Positions 6,049 to 9,966 of a stretch of DNA of 9,966 nucleotides are shown here, one piece after another. The notes beneath the pieces are model-generated. The model saw nothing but the letters and a program-made list of their open reading frames with translations, did no database searches and was not told where the DNA came from. This stretch comes from Prevotella sp. UBA7782 (GTDB taxonomy: Bacteria > Bacteroidota > Bacteroidia > Bacteroidales > Bacteroidaceae): assembly GCA_002480935.1 (NCBI GenBank), contig DLDC01000126.1, forward strand, positions 10,020 to 19,985, read 5' to 3'. Positions within the stretch are counted from its first letter, which is position 1. Every line of letters begins with the position of its first letter. The translations under genes were made by a program, and so were the position numbers.

Positions 6049-8625
6049 CTACTTACCAACGTAAGTCACCTTACGCAAGTCGGCATCTGCCGAGCTGGTA
6101 CCCACCATCAGCTCATACTTACCGGGCACGTAGCGCATGGTGTTAGACCCAGCATCCCATGTGGTGAGCAGACTCTTGTCGCGCAAGCTGAACGTAACCA
6201 CCTTGCTCTCACCCGCTTTCAGGCTAACGCGCTGATAGCCTCTGAGAGAGCGAAGCGGACCGTTGACATCGGCCACCCTGCGAATGTAGAGCTGCACTAC
6301 CTCGGTTCCGTCGCGCCGGCCCGTGTTGCTCACGCGCACCTTCAGCTCATCACGCTTCACAACAGGGTTGTCTATGCTAAACGTTGTGTAGCTCAGTCCG
6401 TAGCCAAAGGGGTAAAGCGGCTGACCCGTAAAGTAACGATAAGTGCGGTTGGTCATGCGATAATCAAGAAAATCAGGCAGATCTGCCGTTGAGCGATAGA
6501 ACGTTATGGGCAGCTTTCCCGTAGGATTATAGTCGCCGAAGAGTACATCAGCCACGGCCGTACCACCCTGCTCACCGGGATACCAAGCCTGCACAATGGC
6601 GTCAGCATTTTGTGTTTCGGGCATCAGGGCGATGGCCGAGCCGGAGAAGTTTACGTACACCACACGCTTGCCGGCCTTATGCAGGGCGGCTATGAGGTCG
6701 CGCTGAACTTGCGGAAGCTCGATGTTTGTGCGGTCACCACCCTTGAATCCGGCAGCATCTACCTTCATTTCCTCACCCTCAAGGCTAGGCGATATACCAC
6801 CGGCAAACACCACTGTGCCGGCATCACCCACCTCTTCGAGCAGCTGTTGCGTGGTGGGCGTGTACTGACGGGCCACATCAAACTGCATCAAACCGAAGTC
6901 CTTGTCTTGGAAATATTCTATTACGACCTGATAACTTTTGCCCTTCTGAACGTTCAAAGGAGCATTGATATGCTGTATACGAGCCCTTCCTTTCCACACA
7001 TCAGCCAGCGTATCACCATTCACTATGAGCCTGGCGCCGTCGTCAAAGGCCAGTGACAGGATAACCTTCTCCGTATTCTCCGGCACAAACGTGCCCTCAT
7101 AGCGGGCCGAGAAGCCCTCAAGGTTGACACCGGGAGCAAACACCGTGGCACCGCCGTTGCTCAGATTGAAGGGCTGTGACAGCACTTGCGTAGCGGCAGG
7201 AGTGCCTTGCATCTTCATATTATTCCAATACGTGACCTTCATACCCTTTGCCCCATCGGGCGTATGCATCTTATCATAAAGGCTTTCGCTTACGTCAGCG
7301 GATGTAAGACCGCAGCCCCTGACATACCTTACATTGCCTCCCAGCTTCTGCCTTACGGCCTGCAGCAAGGTAACAGTGCGCGTGGGATAACCGTTATAGT
7401 TGCCCCACTGCATGGCAGAGTCGGTTGCATTTGGGCCCATTACCACGATGTCGGCAGCGTTTTTAGGCAGAGGCAGCACATTATTCTTATTTTGCAGCAG
7501 CACCACACCCTCGCGCGCCATGCGCAAAGCCTGCTCTTTGTGCTCCTTACATGCCACAACCGACATGGGAATCTTGGTCCAGGGATTAAGGCTGTCGGGG
7601 TCCAAGTCGCCCAATTCTATACGTGCCTGCAGCAGACGCACCACGCTTGTGTCTATCGTAGCTTCTGTTATCTCGCCCGCTTTGACAGCCTCCGGCAATG
7701 TGCGGTAGTTGCTTCCGCACTCCAGGTCAGTGCCTGACCTGACGGCCATAGCCGATGCCTCATGGGCATTTTTGGTCACTTCATGATGCCCGGGTTTCCA
7801 AAAGTCAGTGATGGCAGAACAGTCTGACGTGACCAAACCCTTGAAGCCCCATTCGTTTCGCAATATCTGTTGCAGCAACCGCGTGTTTCCGCAGCACGGT
7901 TCGCCATCCAGTCGCTGATAAGCACACATCACCTCAGCCACATGGCCGGTTTGAACAAGCGCCTTAAAGGCCGGCAGATAGGTTTCCCAAAGGTCGCGCA
8001 TGGGCACGTTCTCCAAGTTAAAGGTGTGGCGGTTCCACTCCGGTCCGCTGTGCACGGCAAAGTGCTTGGCACACGCCAGCAACTTTTTGTAAGGACCGTT
8101 GACTGGCCCTTGCAGCCCGCGCACCACAGCCAAGCCCATACGTGTGGTGAGATAAGGATCTTCGCCATAGGTTTCCTGCCCCCTTCCCCAACGCGGATCG
8201 CGGAAGATGTTAATATTAGGTGTCCAGAAAGAGAGTCCGGCATAACGCTTCAAGCTGTTGGTGTGACGGGCCAGCGTGTTCTTTGCCCGAGCCTCATCGC
8301 TGACAGAAGTGAACACATCTTGCAGCAAAGCGTCGTCGAACGAGGCCGCCATGCCGATGGTTGCGGGGTAGACGGTGGCATAACCATTGCGTCCCACGCC
8401 GTGCAAAGCCTCGCTCCACCACTGAAAAGGCGGTATGCCCAAACGGGGAATGGCAGGCGACACATCTTGCATAAGAGAGGCCTTCTCTTCTAACGAAAGC
8501 CTGGAACAAAGGTCGCGTGCCCGCTCTAGAGGGCTGAGCCTGGTGTCTTGATAAGGATAGGTTTGCGCTCCGGCCAGCAGAGCGACTGAAAAGGTAATTC
8601 CGGATAGTAGAAGTTTAAGTTTCAT
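6049..8625 (-). CDS. Exported glycoside hydrolase family 3 enzyme with PA14 domain, probable beta-xylosidase
   Basis: 858 residues. Residues 1-20 form a signal peptide, with cleavage near LAGA|QT. The GH3 N-terminal barrel spans about 25-340: IPRLGIPPFQWWSEALHGV at 59-77, KHF at 187-189 and the nucleophile Asp268 in GLVTSDCSAI. The GH3 C-terminal domain (about 370-745) is interrupted by a PA14 domain near 462-585 (AFDDGARLIVNGD at 526-538). The likely acid/base loop is SPSLEGEE at 612-619. A fibronectin type III-like domain closes the protein (about 755-858). The Glu in EALHGV, where many GH3 glucosidases have Asp, and the overall likeness to Prevotella Xyl3A-type enzymes favour release of xylose from xylo-oligosaccharides in the periplasm; glucosidase activity is possible. 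The start is the ATG at 8625; a longer frame to 8679 would run through the promoter. No SusC/SusD or other carbohydrate genes adjoin it. Confidence 0.93.
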   Translation of the reverse strand: MKLKLLLSGITFSVALLAGAQTYPYQDTRLSPLERARDLCSRLSLEEKASLMQDVSPAIPRLGIPPFQWWSEALHGVGRNGYATVYPATIGMAASFDDALLQDVFTSVSDEARAKNTLARHTNSLKRYAGLSFWTPNINIFRDPRWGRGQETYGEDPYLTTRMGLAVVRGLQGPVNGPYKKLLACAKHFAVHSGPEWNRHTFNLENVPMRDLWETYLPAFKALVQTGHVAEVMCAYQRLDGEPCCGNTRLLQQILRNEWGFKGLVTSDCSAITDFWKPGHHEVTKNAHEASAMAVRSGTDLECGSNYRTLPEAVKAGEITEATIDTSVVRLLQARIELGDLDPDSLNPWTKIPMSVVACKEHKEQALRMAREGVVLLQNKNNVLPLPKNAADIVVMGPNATDSAMQWGNYNGYPTRTVTLLQAVRQKLGGNVRYVRGCGLTSADVSESLYDKMHTPDGAKGMKVTYWNNMKMQGTPAATQVLSQPFNLSNGGATVFAPGVNLEGFSARYEGTFVPENTEKVILSLAFDDGARLIVNGDTLADVWKGRARIQHINAPLNVQKGKSYQVVIEYFQDKDFGLMQFDVARQYTPTTQQLLEEVGDAGTVVFAGGISPSLEGEEMKVDAAGFKGGDRTNIELPQVQRDLIAALHKAGKRVVYVNFSGSAIALMPETQNADAIVQAWYPGEQGGTAVADVLFGDYNPTGKLPITFYRSTADLPDFLDYRMTNRTYRYFTGQPLYPFGYGLSYTTFSIDNPVVKRDELKVRVSNTGRRDGTEVVQLYIRRVADVNGPLRSLRGYQRVSLKAGESKVVTFSLRDKSLLTTWDAGSNTMRYVPGKYELMVGTSSADADLRKVTYVGK

Positions 8626-8645
8626 GGCTTTATGTTTGTTTCGTG

Positions 8646-8653
8646 CAAAGATA
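8646..8653 (-). promoter_or_regulatory. Bacteroidetes -7 promoter box for the GH3 gene
   Basis: The minus strand reads TATCTTTG, an exact TAnnTTTG match identical to the recF box. A TTG on the same strand at 8674-8676 gives a -33 candidate with 20-bp spacing, making this the best-formed promoter in the window. The box ends 20 nt before the ATG at 8625, so the leader is only about 10-15 nt, leaving little room for a regulatory leader or riboswitch. Confidence 0.72.
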
Positions 8654-8753
8654 AGATTTTTCTTACAGATACACAACAAAAGAAGAGCCGAAAAACATCT
8701 TCAGAATTACATTTCTGCGAAGTTGAAAGACGGGAGACATTTGCCTAGCAAGT

Positions 8754-8840
8754 AAAAGCGGCCTTTTTACAAGCTGAAAATGCCTATTTGAGCCTGCAAA
8801 AAGGCCTGTTTTGCAACGCAAGAAGGCCCGTCTTGCCGAG
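8754..8840. repeat. Degenerate tandem intergenic repeat, cluster B (four units of 21-23 bp)
   Basis: Units lie at 8754-8776, 8777-8797, 8798-8819 and 8820-8840. The best-preserved unit starts AAAAAGGCCTGTTTTGCAAC. Bases 8796-8814 form GCAAAA, 7 nt, TTTTGC, the same arms and loop length as in cluster A. GGCCTTTTT (8760-8768) and AAAAAGGCC (8798-8806) form a perfect 9-bp inverted repeat across units. The cluster sits between two divergent genes, upstream of both promoters, so it cannot serve simply as a terminator of either. Confidence 0.7.
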
Positions 8841-9008
8841 AAAGCAGCGTAGTGTTGTTAACCCACTGGCGTGCAATGGTTTACGGGGAAAAACCCAAGG
8901 ATAGGACGTATGAAGCCCTGGCGAAGAACGGGTAATGGCAAGCTGACAAATAAGATGGGGCATCTCACGTTTTTAGAGCGAGGAAGGAGTTATTCGGAAA
9001 AGTTTCCT
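8841..9008. other. Intergenic remainder between GH3 and the DUF4230 gene
   Basis: The divergent intergenic region 8626-9040 is about 415 bp. It holds the GH3 promoter, repeat cluster B and the promoter of the DUF4230 gene. In this remaining 168-bp part I see no convincing gene, RNA structure or promoter; only weak, short inverted repeats (for example GGTTT and AAACC flanking 8880-8897). It could hold operator sites, but none can be named from sequence. Confidence 0.4.
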
Positions 9009-9016
9009 TACTTTTG
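9009..9016 (+). promoter_or_regulatory. Bacteroidetes -7 promoter box for the DUF4230 lipoprotein gene
   Basis: TACTTTTG matches TAnnTTTG exactly. It ends 24 nt before the ATG at 9041, the same distance as at recF. I see no good -33 TTG at the expected distance. The box overlaps a TTG codon at 9014 that a longest-frame prediction would use as start, which argues for the ATG at 9041. Confidence 0.62.
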
Positions 9017-9040
9017 CAAACAGGAAAAGAACATATACCC

Positions 9041-9712
9041 ATGAGGAAATTATTTTTCGTGGCCATCATCCTGCTGGTGGCCTGCAAAGGAGGCAAAAAC
9101 AACTCAGCGGCGGTGGACCAGATAGACACCACGCAGATGATGCTGCAGCGCATCAGCCAGTGCAGCAAGCTCTACACGACAGAATATCACATACATAAGA
9201 TTATAACTCACGACGACAAGCTGAGTTTGAAAGGCTCTATCATGAATGCGCCGTTCAACATCAACCTGCCTTTAGGTCAGCGGCAAATAGCCATTCCGAT
9301 GAACGCTACGGTGAAAGGCTACATCGATATGGGCAGCATAACGGCCAATGACATACGCCGCGACGGCAAAAAGCTAACCATCTACCTGCCCGAGCCCAAG
9401 GTGGCTCTCACCTCAAGCAGCATAGACCATAACGAGGTGAAGCGGTATGTGGCCCTGATGCGCTCTGACTTCAGCGATGCAGACCTGTCTAACTATGAGC
9501 GGCAAGGGCGGGAACAAATAGTGAAGAGTCTGCCCCTGGCCGACATACAAGCTGATGCTTGCCGCAGCGCCGCCAACGTGCTGATACCCATGATGACGGC
9601 TTTCGGCTACAGGCAAACCGACATCACCATCACCTTCCGGCATGATCTAACGCCCGACGGCATAGCCATCAGTAACGCAATCGAGGCTCCCGCCGAGACC
9701 AACCGGCCCTAG
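9041..9712 (+). CDS. DUF4230 domain lipoprotein
   Basis: 223 residues from the ATG at 9041. The N-terminus MRKLFFVAIILLVAC is a lipoprotein signal with lipobox LVAC, so Cys15 should be lipidated and the mature protein anchored to an envelope membrane; the following KGGKNN is a flexible linker. The body matches the DUF4230 pattern: YTTEYHIHKII, then the central GYIDMGSITANDIRRDGKKLTIYLPEPKV region (roughly 97-125), then a conserved helical part with SDFSDADLSNYERQGREQIV, and a final strand DITITFRHD. DUF4230 proteins are common in Bacteroidetes and have no established biochemical role that I know of. It has its own promoter and converges on the guanine deaminase gene with only 14 bp between stop codons. 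No catalytic residues are evident. The family call is fairly sure; function is unknown. Confidence 0.85.
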   Translation: MRKLFFVAIILLVACKGGKNNSAAVDQIDTTQMMLQRISQCSKLYTTEYHIHKIITHDDKLSLKGSIMNAPFNINLPLGQRQIAIPMNATVKGYIDMGSITANDIRRDGKKLTIYLPEPKVALTSSSIDHNEVKRYVALMRSDFSDADLSNYERQGREQIVKSLPLADIQADACRSAANVLIPMMTAFGYRQTDITITFRHDLTPDGIAISNAIEAPAETNRP

Positions 9713-9726
9713 CGGGGGCATGAAGC

Positions 9727-9966
9727 TTAATAAGCTGTCTTGTCAGTCTTGGCGCTCCACATGGCAAAAGCCTTGCTGGCCTCATCGCGCATGAGCACGA
9801 CAGAGGGTATGGAGCGCTTTTCCGGGCTCAACGGAAGCTCGCGATAGATGAGTTCATCGTCGAATCCGATGCGCGCGGCATCATCTCGGTTGTTGGCAAA
9901 ATATATCTTGCTCAGGCGCGCCCAGTAGATGGCGCCCAGACACATGGGGCAGGGCTCGCACGACGT
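9727..9966 (-). CDS. guaD: Guanine deaminase, 3' part (truncated by window end)
   Basis: Reading on the minus strand from the window edge gives 79 residues and a TAA stop. The frame opens directly with TSCEPCPMCLGAIYWARL, the second zinc-binding motif (PCxxC) of the cytidine/deoxycytidylate deaminase fold in the form typical of bacterial GuaD, which hydrolyses guanine to xanthine and ammonia. The later stretch DDAARIGFDDELIYREL and the C-terminal SKAFAMW...AY match the GuaD tail that contacts the substrate in the dimer, and separate it from the tRNA adenosine deaminase TadA. The HAE motif and the first half lie beyond the window. An internal Met at 9945 is not the start. It converges on the DUF4230 gene. 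Confidence 0.9.
   Translation of the reverse strand, partial: TSCEPCPMCLGAIYWARLSKIYFANNRDDAARIGFDDELIYRELPLSPEKRSIPSVVLMRDEASKAFAMWSAKTDKTAY

Noticed and set aside
7186..8493. Long plus-strand open frames opposite the GH3 gene (7186-7737 and 7870-8493)
   Set aside because: They are antisense shadows of a well-supported GH3 coding region, have no known motifs and no plausible start signals; the proteins are rich in His, Gln and Arg as expected from reverse reading.
9717..9736. Small inverted repeat AGCTT-AAT-AAGCT near the guaD stop as a terminator
   Set aside because: Only 5 bp of AT-rich stem, overlapping the guaD stop codon; too weak to call.

Overview
The window looks like chromosomal DNA of a member of the Bacteroidales, most likely Prevotellaceae. 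The protein repertoire is Bacteroidetes-like: a long-tailed S41 peptidase, a DUF721 gene directly after recF, a membrane-anchored TPR protein beside ribH, a DUF4230 lipoprotein and a GH3 enzyme with an internal PA14 domain. Four upstream regions carry the Bacteroidetes -7 box TAnnTTTG, and most starts lack a Shine-Dalgarno sequence. No tRNA, rRNA, CRISPR array, insertion sequence or phage gene is visible. Every intact gene is full length.

Layout. 1-2420 (+): 3' end of an S41 processing peptidase, overlapping by 4 nt a 5-formyltetrahydrofolate cyclo-ligase, followed by an exported aspartic protease with two DTG lobes. 2421-2682: a convergent intergenic region with a degenerate tandem repeat and a terminator-like hairpin. 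2683-4087 (-): recF followed after 1 nt by a DUF721 (DciA-like) gene. 4088-4238: a divergent promoter region. 4239-5781 (+): a TPR membrane protein, ribH (1-nt overlap) and a small protein of unknown function. 5782-6048: a convergent intergenic region with two hairpins. 6049-8625 (-): an exported GH3 beta-xylosidase/beta-glucosidase. 8626-9040: a divergent intergenic region with two promoters and a second cluster of the same tandem repeat. 9041-9712 (+): a DUF4230 lipoprotein. 9727-9966 (-): 3' end of guanine deaminase.

Functionally, most of the window is housekeeping: folate salvage, replication and repair (RecF, DciA-like helicase loader), riboflavin synthesis and purine catabolism. Around this are envelope or periplasmic proteins: S41 peptidase, aspartic protease, GH3 and DUF4230 lipoprotein. 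The GH3 gene stands alone, with no SusC/SusD pair or regulator beside it here.

I found no convincing new multi-gene system. The most unusual signals are the two clusters of about 22-bp palindromic intergenic units, 6.3 kb apart, and the double-lobed aspartic protease fused to a helical N-terminal region.
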